Source: Algiphilus aromaticivorans DG1253 (GTDB taxonomy: Bacteria > Pseudomonadota > Gammaproteobacteria > Nevskiales > Nevskiaceae). Taken from it: a DNA stretch of 64,000 nucleotides. The notes beneath the pieces were generated by a model, which searched no databases, had not been told where the DNA came from, and saw only the letters and a list, made by a program, of their open reading frames with translations. Positions within the stretch are counted from its first letter, which is position 1. Every line of letters begins with the position of its first letter. Shown here in pieces: positions 16,267-25,653 of the stretch. Location of the stretch: positions 930,001-994,000 of the forward strand of contig NZ_JPOG01000001.1 of the NCBI RefSeq assembly GCF_000733765.1, in the 5' to 3' direction. The position numbers and the translations under genes were made by a program.

Positions 16267-19125
16267 ATGAGCAAGCCGAACAATCTCTTTTCCCGTCTCG
16301 GGAAGCAGCACACCAACCACGTTACGGAACTGGAGGCGCAGGTCTCCGCGGTACGCGAGGCCCTGGCTGTCATCGAGTTCGATCTCGGTGGTCACGTGCT
16401 GGACGCCAACGAGAACTTCCTGAATGTCTTCGGCTTCACGCTCGACGAGCTGCGCGGCAAGCATCATCGCGCACTGGTTGACCCCGCCGAGGCAGCGACG
16501 CCGGCCTATCGCGCCTTCTGGGAGGCGCTCGGGCGCGGCGAGCGCGCTTCGGGGCGTTATCGGCGCTTCGCCAAGGACGGCAGCGAGGTCTGGCTGGAGG
16601 CGAGCTACAACCCGCTACGCGACGCCGACGGCAAGCCCTACAAGGTCGTCAAGTACGCCATCGACATCACGGCCAGCATGCAGGCCAGCGCGCAGCACCT
16701 GCGCGTCTCGCACGCGCTGGAGAACGTTACGACGAATGTGATGATCGCCGACAACGAACGGCGCATCGTCTACATGAACCCGGCGGTGAAGGAGATGCTG
16801 AAGGAGGCCGAGGCCGATATCCGCAAGGAGATTACGAGCTTCTCGGTCAACGGCCTGATGGGGGCATGCATCGATGGCTTCCACAAGGATCCGGGTCACC
16901 AGGAAAAGATGCTCGCGGCGCTGAAGTCGACCTATCGCACCGAGATCAAGCTGGGTGGACGCACCTTCGGGCTGATCGCCAGCCCGGTCTTCGACGCGGA
17001 CGGCTCGCGCGCCGGCACCGTCGTGGAGTGGCAGGACCGCACGGCGGAGTTGAAGCTGCAGGCCGAGGTCGCCGAGCGTGCGGAGAAGGAGAAGGCGATC
17101 GCCTCCGAGAATCTGCGTGTGCGCTACGCCCTCGACAACGTGACCACCAACGTCATGATCGCGGACAACGAGCGCCGCATCATCTACATGAACCCCTCCG
17201 TGACGGAGATGCTGGAGGCGGCCGAGAGCGATATCCGCAAGGACATCCCGAGCTTCGACGTCGCCAAGCTGATGGGTGCCTGCATCGACGGCTTCCACAA
17301 GAATCCGGCGCACCAGGAGAAGATGCTTGCAGCGCTGGAGGACACCTACCGTACCGAGATCAAGCTCGGCGGTCGTACCTTCGGCCTGATTGCCAGCCCC
17401 ATCTTCGAGGCGGATGGCACGCGTAGCGGCACGGTCGTGGAGTGGAAGGACCGCACGGCTGAGCTGAAACTCGAAGCGGAGATCGCCGAGCGCGCCGAGA
17501 AGGAGAAGGCCATCGCCGAGGACAACCTACGCGTGCGCAACGCGCTGGACAACGTCACGACGAATGTGATGATCGCGGATAACGACCGCAACATCATCTA
17601 TATGAACAACTCACTGGAGGCGATGCTCAGCGAGGTGGAATCCGACCTGCGCAAGGATCTGCCGCACTTCGATGTGCGCAAGGTCATGGGCGCGAACATC
17701 GATATCTTCCACAAGAACCCCGCGCATCAGATCCGTGTGATCGAGAGCCTGCGCGATACTTTCAGCACGCAGATCAGGGTGGGCGGGCGCATTCTGTCGC
17801 TGACGCTGAACCCCATCAGCGACGAGAACGGCGAGCGCCGCGGAACGGTGGTCGAATGGCTCGATCGCACGCTGGAGGACGCTGTGGAGCGTGAGATCGG
17901 CGGCATCGTAGACGGTGCGGTGCGCGGCGACTTCTCGACGCGCGTCTCGCTCGACAGCAAGACCGGCTTCTTCGAGCGGCTGGCGCAGGGCATGAACGAG
18001 CTGCTGGATACCAACGAAAAAGCCTTCAACGAGGTGCTGACGATCCTCGGCAGCATGGCCGAAGGCGATCTTACCAAGCGCATCACCGCCGATTACGAGG
18101 GCACTTTCGGGCAGCTCAAGGCCGACGCAAACGCCACCATGGAGAAGCTCACGGATATGGTGGTGTCCATCCGGCAGGCCTCGGAATCCATCAATGTTGC
18201 GGCGCGCGAGATCGCGGCTGGTAACTCCGATCTGTCCTCGCGTACCGAGCAGCAGGCGGCGAGCCTGGAGGAAACCGCTTCCTCGATGGAAGAGCTGACC
18301 GCCACCGTCAAGCAGAACGCCGAGAACGCCCAGCAGGCCAACGAGCAGGCGCAGAGCGCATCCACGGTGGCCTCGCGCGGCGGCACGGTGGTTGAGCAGG
18401 TGGTCGCCACCATGGGCGATATCAACGAAAGCTCGAAGAAGATCTCCGATATCATCGGCGTCATCGACGGCATTGCCTTCCAGACCAACATTCTGGCGCT
18501 GAATGCCGCGGTCGAGGCCGCGCGAGCCGGCGAGCAGGGCCGCGGCTTTGCGGTGGTGGCGGGCGAGGTGCGCAATCTGGCACAGCGCTCAGCAGCGGCG
18601 GCCAAGGAGATCAAGGAACTGATCTCCACTTCCGTCGACAAGATCAAGGGCGGCACCGAGCTGGTCAACAAGGCTGGCACGACCATGGACGAGATCCTGG
18701 CATCGGTGAAGCGGGTGACCGACATCATGGGCGAGATCACCTCGGCCTCGGCCGAGCAGTCCTCGGGCATCGAGCAGGTCAGCCTGACGATTCAGCAGAT
18801 GGACGAAGTCACTCAGCAGAACGCCGCCCTGGTCGAGGAGGCCTCGGCCGCGGCACGCTCGATGGAAGAGCAGGCGGGCTCCATGGAGGAGCTGGTCAAG
18901 CAGTTCCGCGTCGTCGAAGAGGTCGAGAGCCACGCCAAGGGCTCGGGCGTGCGCAAGGAAGTCACCCCGGCCATCAGCGAACCCGCGGTCCGGCGGGAGC
19001 CGGTCCCGGCGAAGCCGGCTGCGGCGCTTGCCGCCAACCGCAACGGCGGGGTCAATGGCCAGCACGCGCCAGCAGTCGCGGCGGCCAGTGACGGAGCGGG
19101 AGCCGAGCAATGGACCAGCTTCTGA
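16267..19125 (+). CDS. Soluble four-PAS methyl-accepting chemotaxis receptor
   Basis: Receptor of 952 residues without any membrane helix, so probably cytoplasmic. Order: a PAS domain (about 25-140), three tandem PAS units of exactly 138 residues each (150-287, 288-425, 426-563) sharing [10 protein letters not shown] and IYMN, a HAMP region (about 565-640), and the signalling hairpin whose tip reads [24 protein letters not shown] in two parts around residue 740. The protein ends EQWTSF; the last five residues fit the xWxxF pentapeptide that docks CheR and CheB in other receptors. PAS domains often bind haem, FAD or small ligands; the ligand here is unknown. The end of the gene overlaps a small open frame at 19110. 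Confidence 0.93.
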   Translation: MSKPNNLFSRLGKQHTNHVTELEAQVSAVREALAVIEFDLGGHVLDANENFLNVFGFTLDELRGKHHRALVDPAEAATPAYRAFWEALGRGERASGRYRRFAKDGSEVWLEASYNPLRDADGKPYKVVKYAIDITASMQASAQHLRVSHALENVTTNVMIADNERRIVYMNPAVKEMLKEAEADIRKEITSFSVNGLMGACIDGFHKDPGHQEKMLAALKSTYRTEIKLGGRTFGLIASPVFDADGSRAGTVVEWQDRTAELKLQAEVAERAEKEKAIASENLRVRYALDNVTTNVMIADNERRIIYMNPSVTEMLEAAESDIRKDIPSFDVAKLMGACIDGFHKNPAHQEKMLAALEDTYRTEIKLGGRTFGLIASPIFEADGTRSGTVVEWKDRTAELKLEAEIAERAEKEKAIAEDNLRVRNALDNVTTNVMIADNDRNIIYMNNSLEAMLSEVESDLRKDLPHFDVRKVMGANIDIFHKNPAHQIRVIESLRDTFSTQIRVGGRILSLTLNPISDENGERRGTVVEWLDRTLEDAVEREIGGIVDGAVRGDFSTRVSLDSKTGFFERLAQGMNELLDTNEKAFNEVLTILGSMAEGDLTKRITADYEGTFGQLKADANATMEKLTDMVVSIRQASESINVAAREIAAGNSDLSSRTEQQAASLEETASSMEELTATVKQNAENAQQANEQAQSASTVASRGGTVVEQVVATMGDINESSKKISDIIGVIDGIAFQTNILALNAAVEAARAGEQGRGFAVVAGEVRNLAQRSAAAAKEIKELISTSVDKIKGGTELVNKAGTTMDEILASVKRVTDIMGEITSASAEQSSGIEQVSLTIQQMDEVTQQNAALVEEASAAARSMEEQAGSMEELVKQFRVVEEVESHAKGSGVRKEVTPAISEPAVRREPVPAKPAAALAANRNGGVNGQHAPAVAAASDGAGAEQWTSF
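16714..17955 (+). repeat. Three tandem 414-bp PAS-coding repeats
   Basis: Three in-frame direct repeats of exactly 414 bp (16714-17127, 17128-17541, 17542-17955) inside the receptor gene. The first two are the most alike, for example the shared peptides [30 protein letters not shown] and [15 protein letters not shown]; the third keeps [18 protein letters not shown] and GTVVEW but has drifted. Equal unit length including the coiled-coil linker ([11 protein letters not shown]) points to tandem duplication of a whole PAS-plus-linker module. Confidence 0.9.
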
Positions 19126-19280
19126 GGTCGCGCGCCGCGATGCCGGAACCGGCGCTTTGGGTGGGCGTGCTGACTGCGCTTCTCGGTTGCTGCTACTGCT
19201 TTGCCGCCTGGGGCGCAGCCCTGGACGGCAGCAGTGCGATACCGCCTTCGGCGGGGGAGCGCGCGGAGCCTCGCCGGTGA
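19110..19280 (+). CDS. Small single-pass membrane protein, unknown function
   Basis: A 56-residue frame that I read directly: it begins [17 protein letters not shown], has one hydrophobic helix (about residues 17-40, rich in Leu, Val, Cys, Tyr, Ala), then a polar tail ending ERAEPRR. The ATG lies 7 bases after GGGAG (19098-19102), inside the last codons of the receptor gene, and its stop TGA overlaps the GTG start of cheR (GTGA). Such double overlap is what the neighbouring real genes show, so I take it as a true gene. No family recognised. It could anchor the soluble receptor array or CheR to the membrane; that is only a suggestion. Confidence 0.6.
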   Translation: MDQLLRSRAAMPEPALWVGVLTALLGCCYCFAAWGAALDGSSAIPPSAGERAEPRR

Positions 19281-20113
19281 GCGACTTCGCGTACAGCGAG
19301 CGCGACTTCACGCGCATCCGGCGCCTGATCCACGAGCGGGCAGGGATCGCCCTGGCCGAGGCCAAGCGTGACATGGCCTATTCGCGGCTGACGCGCTTGC
19401 TGCGCGCCGGCGGGCATCGGCGCATGGCTGACTATCTCGACGGTCTGGAGCGAAAGGGCAGCGACGACGACTGGCAGGACTTCGTCAACGCGCTGACCAC
19501 CAATCTGACGAGCTTCTTCCGCGAGGCGCATCACTTCGAGATGCTGGCCGAGCATCTCCGGCGACCTGGGGCGCCGGCCAAGCAGCGCATCTGGTGCGCG
19601 GCCGCCTCGACAGGCGAGGAAGTCTGGAGTCTGGCCATTGCGGCCTGCGAAGCCTTCGATCGCATCGATCCACCGGTAGAGATCATCGGCAGCGACATCG
19701 ACACGGCCTGCCTGCAGAAGGCGGCGGCCGGTGTTTATGCGCTGGCGCGTATCGAGGATGTTTCGGGAGCCCGGCGCAAGCGCTTCTTTCAACGCGGCAT
19801 AGATGGCAACGCGGGGCTCGCGCGCATGCGGCCCGAACTGTACAAGCTGGTGCGCGTCTATCGCTGCAATCTGCTGGATGCGCGCTGGCCGGTGCAGGGG
19901 CCATTCGACGCGATCTTCTGTCGCAACGTCATGATCTACTTCGACAAGCCGACGCAGCACCGTGTGCTGCGGCAGATGGCGCCGCTGCTGCGCGACGACG
20001 GCCTGCTCTTCGCCGGCCATTCGGAGAGCTTCTTCCACGCCGCCGATGTTGTGACCTCTCGCGGACGCACTGTCTACGCACCCGTGCGCGGCGCCATGGG
20101 GAATGCGGCGTGA
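19277..20113 (+). CDS. cheR: Chemoreceptor methyltransferase CheR
   Basis: CheR, 278 residues, transfers methyl groups from S-adenosylmethionine to receptor glutamates. The N-terminal helical domain (FTRIRRLIHERAGIAL) precedes the Rossmann domain with WCAAASTGEEVWSLAI for SAM binding and FDAIFCRNVMIYFD. I place the GTG start at 19277, overlapping the stop of the small membrane protein by 4 bp; the longer open frame reaching back to 19028 runs inside the receptor gene. The substrate is probably the receptor just upstream, which ends in a CheR-docking pentapeptide. It overlaps cheD by 4 bp. Confidence 0.93.
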   Translation: MSDFAYSERDFTRIRRLIHERAGIALAEAKRDMAYSRLTRLLRAGGHRRMADYLDGLERKGSDDDWQDFVNALTTNLTSFFREAHHFEMLAEHLRRPGAPAKQRIWCAAASTGEEVWSLAIAACEAFDRIDPPVEIIGSDIDTACLQKAAAGVYALARIEDVSGARRKRFFQRGIDGNAGLARMRPELYKLVRVYRCNLLDARWPVQGPFDAIFCRNVMIYFDKPTQHRVLRQMAPLLRDDGLLFAGHSESFFHAADVVTSRGRTVYAPVRGAMGNAA

Positions 20114-20697
20114 GCGCGGCTGCCACCGAGGGCTATGTCGACAGCCAGCTCGGCGCGCGGGTCATCAAGATCCTGCCCGGCGAGTACCGCGCGCTCGCCG
20201 CGCGCGACATCCCCGGCCAGCCGGTGCTGGCGACGACGCTGGGGAGCTGCGTGGCAGCCTGTCTCTTCGATGCGGAGCGACCGGGCATCGGCGGCATGAA
20301 CCATTTCCTGCTACCCGACAGCGAAACCGGAGACGGCGCGCGCTACGGCGTGCACGCCATGGAGTTGCTCATCAACGCCATGCTGGCGCTGGGCGCGCAG
20401 CGGCACAGCCTTCGCGCCAAGGTCTTCGGTGGCGGAGCAGTGTTGGCAGCGGTGACCAACATCGACGTCGGCAAGAAGAACGCGGCCTTCGTGCGTCGTT
20501 TCCTGGCCATCGAAGGCATTCCGGTGGTGGGCGAGGATCTGCTCGGTCCGCATCCGCGCAAGTTGCTCTTCTTTCCCGCCACCGGCGAGGCACGAGTCAA
20601 GCGTCTGCCGCTTTCCGCCGGCGTGGCGCTGGCCGATAGCGAATCGCGGCTGCGGCGCAGCGGCCCTCCGGCCGCCCCCGACGTGGAGCTGTTCTGA
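20110..20697 (+). CDS. cheD: Chemoreceptor glutamine deamidase CheD
   Basis: CheD of 195 residues with the catalytic Cys in VLATTLGSCVAAC and the His in GGMNHFLLP, the two hallmarks of the family. It deamidates receptor Gln to Glu and in some bacteria also affects CheY-P signalling. The GTG start at 20110 overlaps the cheR stop by 4 bp; the gene's stop overlaps the ATG of cheB by one base. The C-terminus ends DVELF; the short receptor at 21794 ends SVELF, a shared tail that may be a docking signal. Confidence 0.92.
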   Translation: MSAAATEGYVDSQLGARVIKILPGEYRALAARDIPGQPVLATTLGSCVAACLFDAERPGIGGMNHFLLPDSETGDGARYGVHAMELLINAMLALGAQRHSLRAKVFGGGAVLAAVTNIDVGKKNAAFVRRFLAIEGIPVVGEDLLGPHPRKLLFFPATGEARVKRLPLSAGVALADSESRLRRSGPPAAPDVELF

Positions 20698-21797
20698 TGA
20701 GCGCGCCCATCCGTGTGCTGCTGGTGGATGACTCCGCGGCCATGCGCGCGCTGTTGCGCGAGCTGCTGGCTGACTATTCCGATATCGCGGTGGTCGGCGA
20801 AGCCGCCGACGCCTATGCCGCGCGCGAAATGATCAAGGCACTGGACCCCCAAGTGGTGGTGCTCGACGTCGAAATGCCACGCATGAACGGTCTGGCCTTT
20901 CTCGAAAACCTGATGCGGCTGCGGCCGACGCCGGTCGTGATGTTCTCCTCACTGACCGCGCGCGGCGCGCAAACGACGCTGCAGGCCTTCGCCCTCGGCG
21001 CCGTGGAGGTGCTGCAGAAGCCGGCCAGCACCGACGATGCGGCGTTGCGCGCGGCGGCCGAATCCTTGGCCGCGGCGCTGCGGATGGCCGCACGCAGCCG
21101 GCCGCGCATGCGCAAGGCACCACCGGTGGCGCCCGGCAAGTTCGCCGGAGCCGTGGCCAGCGCGCGCCGGGTGTGCCTGATCGGAGCCTCTACCGGTGGC
21201 ACCGAGGCCATCCGCGAGTTGCTTGCCGAATGGGCGCTACCGGATCTGGCCGTTCTCATCGTGCAGCACATTCCGGCCGCCTTCTCGGCTTCTTTCGCCG
21301 AACGACTGGATCGCACCAGTCCACTCTTCGTACGCCATGCCGTTGACGGTCAGGCGCTGCAGGCCGGGCACGCCTACGTCGCGCCGGGCGGCTGGCACAT
21401 GCGCGTGGCGCGTGCGGCGGGCGGCTACGCGCTGCAGCTCGACGAAAGCCTTCCGGTCAACCGCCACCGGCCATCGGTGGACGTGCTCTTCGACTCGGTC
21501 GTACCGCTGGCGCAAGACTGCGCCGCCGCAGTGCTCCTGACCGGCATGGGCAACGACGGTGCCGAGGGCATGGCGCGGCTGCGCGCTGCCGGTGTGCACA
21601 CCGTGGCGCAGGACGAAGCCACCAGCGTCGTCTGGGGCATGCCTGGCGCGGCCGTGCGCTTGGACGCCGCCGACGCGGTGCTGCCGCTGGGCGCCATCGC
21701 CGGTCATCTGCGCGGCACCGTTCGTCCCGATAACGTCGGCGCGGCCTCAAGCCGCCGTCCGGACAGCCGATATCCCGAAGTAAGGATTCCCCGATGA
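20697..21797 (+). CDS. cheB: Chemoreceptor methylesterase/deamidase CheB
   Basis: CheB, 366 residues: receiver domain with D11/D12 and phosphoacceptor D57 ([12 protein letters not shown]), a linker, and the C-terminal methylesterase domain with the catalytic Ser in [11 protein letters not shown], His in [13 protein letters not shown] and Asp in [12 protein letters not shown]. Phosphorylated by CheA, it removes methyl groups from receptors. It is the only cheB in the window: the usual cheB between cheA and motC is absent from the first cluster. It overlaps the next receptor gene by 4 bp. Confidence 0.95.
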   Translation: MSAPIRVLLVDDSAAMRALLRELLADYSDIAVVGEAADAYAAREMIKALDPQVVVLDVEMPRMNGLAFLENLMRLRPTPVVMFSSLTARGAQTTLQAFALGAVEVLQKPASTDDAALRAAAESLAAALRMAARSRPRMRKAPPVAPGKFAGAVASARRVCLIGASTGGTEAIRELLAEWALPDLAVLIVQHIPAAFSASFAERLDRTSPLFVRHAVDGQALQAGHAYVAPGGWHMRVARAAGGYALQLDESLPVNRHRPSVDVLFDSVVPLAQDCAAAVLLTGMGNDGAEGMARLRAAGVHTVAQDEATSVVWGMPGAAVRLDAADAVLPLGAIAGHLRGTVRPDNVGAASSRRPDSRYPEVRIPR

Positions 21798-22921
21798 GAT
21801 CTCCCATGCTCCGTTACTTCGCCGCTCCCGTCGTTGCCTCCCTGATAGCGCTTGCCCTGCAGCCGCTGCCGGTCTCCGTCTGGATCACGGTGCCGGTGGC
21901 GCTGACGGCCTTCGCCGCCTGGGGAGTGGCGTTGTATCTGGCCATGCGTGCCACCGAAAGCGATTCCGAGGCGCCGGCGTTGCTCAGCCAGCTGGGGGAG
22001 CGCGCCGACGCCGAGATCGGCGGTGCCCGCGGCGAGATCGCGCGCGTGCGCGAACTGCTGAGCGAGGCCGTGGGTGGGCTGACCAGCAACTTCCAGGACA
22101 TGGCTCGACAGGCGCGCGAGCAGGAGCAACTCGTACAGAGTCTGGCTCGCCCGGAAGGGCAGGACATTAGCGTCAGCAGCTTCGCCAGTGAAGCGCAGGC
22201 GCTGATGCAGGGCTTCGCCGGCCGGCTGTCCGAGGTCGGCCGCCGCTCGCAGGCGACTGTCGAGCGCATCGACGCCATGGCTCAGCGCCTGGACGAGATG
22301 TTCGTACTACTCGAGGACGTCAAGTCCATTGCCGACCAGACCAATCTGCTGGCGCTGAATGCCGCCATCGAGGCGGCGCGTGCGGGTGAGGCCGGGCGCG
22401 GTTTCGCGGTGGTGGCGGAGGAAGTGCGCTCGCTGTCGCAGCGCTCGAACAATTTCAACGAGCAGATCCGCAAGCTCGCTACCGAAGCGCGCGAATCCAT
22501 CGCTTCGGCGCGCGAGGCCGTCGAGGAAATGGTCGATCGCGACGGTGACCTTTCCGCCGAAGCCACGCGCCAGACCGAGACGCTGGTCGGGCATGTGCGC
22601 ACCGTGCGCGAGGCACTGGATCGCACCGCCGAGCAGGCCACAGCCGGCAGCCAGAAGGTTGGACGCGCGGTCGGAGAGGCGCTGCGCGCGCTGCAGTTCG
22701 ACGATATCGCGACACAGGCCCTGGGGGCGGCCGACCAGCATTTGCTGCGCCTGACCGAGACGGCGGAGCATGTCGGTGCGGTCAGCCGGCCGGCGGCCAG
22801 TCGCAGCGAGGCCGGGGTGGCACAGGCCGCTGCGCAGTCCAAGGTGGTGGAGCTGAGCCGGCCGATGCACAAGCCGGTGTCGCAGGCGAATCTGCAGGCG
22901 GGCTCAGTCGAGCTTTTCTGA
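21794..22921 (+). CDS. Short membrane methyl-accepting chemotaxis-like protein
   Basis: 375 residues. Two close hydrophobic segments (about residues 6-22 and 28-50) are separated by only a few residues, so there is almost no periplasmic sensor domain. Then follows a coiled-coil signalling domain with the conserved tip [19 protein letters not shown] and [18 protein letters not shown]. It lacks an obvious HAMP domain and a CheR-docking pentapeptide; the C-terminus is SVELF, as in CheD. It may sense a membrane or cytoplasmic cue, or act as a structural part of the array. It closes the second chemotaxis operon. Confidence 0.88.
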   Translation: MRSPMLRYFAAPVVASLIALALQPLPVSVWITVPVALTAFAAWGVALYLAMRATESDSEAPALLSQLGERADAEIGGARGEIARVRELLSEAVGGLTSNFQDMARQAREQEQLVQSLARPEGQDISVSSFASEAQALMQGFAGRLSEVGRRSQATVERIDAMAQRLDEMFVLLEDVKSIADQTNLLALNAAIEAARAGEAGRGFAVVAEEVRSLSQRSNNFNEQIRKLATEARESIASAREAVEEMVDRDGDLSAEATRQTETLVGHVRTVREALDRTAEQATAGSQKVGRAVGEALRALQFDDIATQALGAADQHLLRLTETAEHVGAVSRPAASRSEAGVAQAAAQSKVVELSRPMHKPVSQANLQAGSVELF

Positions 22922-22958
22922 CTCGCGGAGCTGGCGATGCGGCGGCTATCATCGCGGG

Positions 22959-25004
22959 ATGCACGATTCCATGATCCCGGCGCTTCGTCGCCTCGCCGCC
23001 TTCCTGTTCCTCGGCTTCGCTGCGCCGCTTGCCGCGGTCGCCGATGACGCGGACCTCTACGCGCGCTTCGACGAACTGACGGCGGCGGTGCTGCCGCATC
23101 TGCCTGTGCCGGAGTACGCACGGGCGCCCGACCGTATCGCCTGGTTCGCCGGCGCCGCCGAAACGGCGGATCTCGCCGGCTTGCAAGTTCGCCTGCTGGA
23201 TGCCAACGGCGCAACGATTGCCGAATACACCATCGATGAGGCGGGCGTCGCGGCACAGCCGCATCCGCTCGGTCAGAACGTGCATCCGGGGCCGGGGGAA
23301 TATCTGGTCGAGACCGTCAGCCCGGGGGAGGCGGAAGCGACCCAGCGCGAGCCCCTGACGCTGCGCGGCGACGAGCAGCTGATCCGGGTACTGGCGCCGG
23401 GCGCAGGGCTGCGCAATCGCGATCCCAAGCTGCGCATCTGGGGCGATGAAGGCGGAGCCGGGCTCATGACGCGCGTGATCGACTGGTTCGGGCTGGGTGG
23501 TCAGCCGACGCGCCTGTCTCTGCGCGAGGATCTGCTGGAGGCGCCCGATGTCGTTCACGCGCAGCAGCTCTGCCGCGAGCCGGCCACGGCGCTGGCAGGG
23601 CTGCAGCATCTTCGCGGCGTCGGTGTAGCGTTGGAGGCACGGCCGCCGGGGCTCGAACTTGCGCAGGCGCGCTGCGCGCTGACGCTCGGCATGCGCGGCG
23701 TGGCAGTCGATGGTCTTGGCGCCGTCGGCAAGCGACAGGTGTCGCAAAGCGGGCTGGTCGACGCCGTCATTGATCTGGCTGCCCTCGATATCGAGCGCGG
23801 GGCAGCGGAAACTGCCATCGAGGTGTTGCGCGCCTTGGAGCCGATGATCGAGCCACAGGCGCACCCGCACTTTCTCGACCGGCTTTCGCTGGCGCTGCTG
23901 GAGACCGGCAATCCCGCTGCGGCCGGTGAGGTGTTGGCCCAAGGCCCGCATCTGAGCGTCTCTCAGATCTGGGACGAGGAGGGCGCAGCCGAGCCGGTGC
24001 TCGCCTTCATGCTGCTCAACCACGCAGTGACGCTGCACGCGGCGGGGCGTGGGGACGAGGCGCTGTCGGTCTTCGACATCATCGGTCAGCGTGATACGCG
24101 CGGCCCATTGGGTCGAGCACTGCGCGATCGCGCCAATCTGGTCCTGGGCAGCGAGATGCTGCAGCGGCGTCAGGGCAGCGAGGCAGCGGCCGCCTTCAAC
24201 CGCATCAACCTCGACGGTCCGCGCTCGGCAGCGGCGCTGCTGGGCCGCGGCTGGGCGGTGTTGCAGGGGCCGAGCGCGCATATGCGGCGCGAGCGTGTGC
24301 AAGGCCTGAGTCAGGCGGGTTGGTCCGAAACCGCGCTGCGCGCGATGTTCAAGATCGGAGCTATCGGCTGCTTCGAATTGCAGCATTTCACCCACGATGT
24401 GGGGGCCTGCTCCGGTTCCACCCGCTTCGAGCGCGCTCCGCTTGAGCCCGAGGAAGCGCAGCTGCCAGAAGCGGCTATGCGATTCTGGGGGCCGCTGATG
24501 GAGCGCGACCCGCGCGAGCCGAATGTGCTGCGCGCGCATCTTGCGGGGGCCGAGGCCTTTCTGCTGGTCGGCCAGGTCGAGCGCGCACAGCAGCTGCTGG
24601 ACGCGGCATTGGAGCGACTGGATGCGGTAGAGGCCAGGCTGGGGGCGGCGCGTAATCGCCTGTCGAGCCGCGGCGCGCCGGATCCCGGATCGTTGCTTCA
24701 GCCGAACGCCGCGCGCGTGGAATCCGATCTGCGCTATTGGCTGCTGGATTGGTCGAGTGGCGCGCGAGCGGCGCAATTGGCTGCGAGCCGGGATACGCTG
24801 GATAGGCTGGCAGCCGCCGTGCGCGACGGCGATGCGCGCCGATCGCTGCGCACGCTGGCCGACGATTTCGGCGAACGACGTACCGCCGCCGCTGCCGAGG
24901 CCCTGGATGCCCAAGCCGAGGGCTTGCGCAGCCTGCGCGCCGAAGCGCGACTAATGATGGCGCGGATCTATGACCGGCCGGCCGGTCAAAGGACCGGGCC
25001 GTAA
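22959..25004 (+). CDS. Secreted helical protein of unknown function
   Basis: 681 residues with a signal peptide (basic RRLAAF, hydrophobic stretch, AAVA before DDADLY). A beta-type segment (about 70-150, with GEYLVETVSPGE) is followed by a long helical part rich in Ala and Leu whose repeats (LAALDIERGAAETAIEVLRAL; ALLETGNPAAAGEVL) look like tetratricopeptide-type helices, though not strongly enough to name a family. Cysteines are few and scattered. Two starts are possible, 22959 and 22971; the second gives a more usual signal peptide, and TATCAT at 22947-22952 could be a -10 element. It follows the chemotaxis operon by 37 bp but need not belong to it. Confidence 0.7.
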   Translation: MHDSMIPALRRLAAFLFLGFAAPLAAVADDADLYARFDELTAAVLPHLPVPEYARAPDRIAWFAGAAETADLAGLQVRLLDANGATIAEYTIDEAGVAAQPHPLGQNVHPGPGEYLVETVSPGEAEATQREPLTLRGDEQLIRVLAPGAGLRNRDPKLRIWGDEGGAGLMTRVIDWFGLGGQPTRLSLREDLLEAPDVVHAQQLCREPATALAGLQHLRGVGVALEARPPGLELAQARCALTLGMRGVAVDGLGAVGKRQVSQSGLVDAVIDLAALDIERGAAETAIEVLRALEPMIEPQAHPHFLDRLSLALLETGNPAAAGEVLAQGPHLSVSQIWDEEGAAEPVLAFMLLNHAVTLHAAGRGDEALSVFDIIGQRDTRGPLGRALRDRANLVLGSEMLQRRQGSEAAAAFNRINLDGPRSAAALLGRGWAVLQGPSAHMRRERVQGLSQAGWSETALRAMFKIGAIGCFELQHFTHDVGACSGSTRFERAPLEPEEAQLPEAAMRFWGPLMERDPREPNVLRAHLAGAEAFLLVGQVERAQQLLDAALERLDAVEARLGAARNRLSSRGAPDPGSLLQPNAARVESDLRYWLLDWSSGARAAQLAASRDTLDRLAAAVRDGDARRSLRTLADDFGERRTAAAAEALDAQAEGLRSLRAEARLMMARIYDRPAGQRTGP

Positions 25005-25108
25005 GCATCATCAAGCGCGCTCGGTGCGCCGAAGGAATGGGCCCACCGCGTTCGCGCGAGCGTTGCGCCGCGGTCATCGCCTTGGTTAGCGCGCGCGTTC
25101 CGCCGCGC

Positions 25109-25561
25109 TCAGTGCGTTTGCTTGAAGGCGCCGTCGAAATAGACCAGGAAGGCGTCGTCGGTGTTGTCGTCCGGTCGCTTGCAGATCAGCTGACCTTCCC
25201 AGACCCCGCGCGCGGGGTCCGTGCCGTAGAAGGAAATGCTAATGCTGTCTTCATTGTTGACGCAGGTGTACTCGCTGTCGCTCCAGCGCACATTGAAGAG
25301 CGAGGGTTTGTAGTCGTCCTTCTCCGGGCCATTGAAACCGACCGGCACACTCATCACGACGCGTCCCTGCTCGCTACCGACCCCGTCCAGATGCACCTCC
25401 CGGCCGAAGCTGCGCAGCGTGAGCTGGTCGCCTCTTAGGTCCGAAAGCGCTAGAGGGCCGGAATCGCCATCCAGATCGACCCGCCATCCGTCGACATTCG
25501 AGCCACCGTCGCACGCTGCCAGCGCTGCAACCAGCGCGGCGCCAATGATCCTTCGCTTCAT
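25109..25561 (-). CDS. Small lipoprotein, unknown function
   Basis: 150 residues. The signal peptide MKRRIIGAALVAALAAC ends in a lipobox with the Cys at residue 17, so the mature protein should be a lipoprotein, about 134 residues and mainly beta-strand (WRVDLDG, LTLRSFGREVHLDGV, SISISFYGTD). Two further Cys (in YTCVNNED and LICKRPDD) could form a disulfide. No family recognised. The start at 25561 is fixed by the strong ribosome site AAGGAGGGG about 6 bases upstream; the open frame continues upstream in low-quality sequence. It is convergent with the preceding gene and follows an MFS gene on the same strand, 92 bp apart. Confidence 0.75.
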   Translation of the reverse strand: MKRRIIGAALVAALAACDGGSNVDGWRVDLDGDSGPLALSDLRGDQLTLRSFGREVHLDGVGSEQGRVVMSVPVGFNGPEKDDYKPSLFNVRWSDSEYTCVNNEDSISISFYGTDPARGVWEGQLICKRPDDNTDDAFLVYFDGAFKQTH

Positions 25562-25653
25562 TGCTCCCCTCCTTCTACCCGGTCTCCCCGCCGGTGACGC
25601 GAGGGTAACGGTGCCGGCACTGCCTGTCACGCTGGCGGCAGGTGTGCCTTGCG

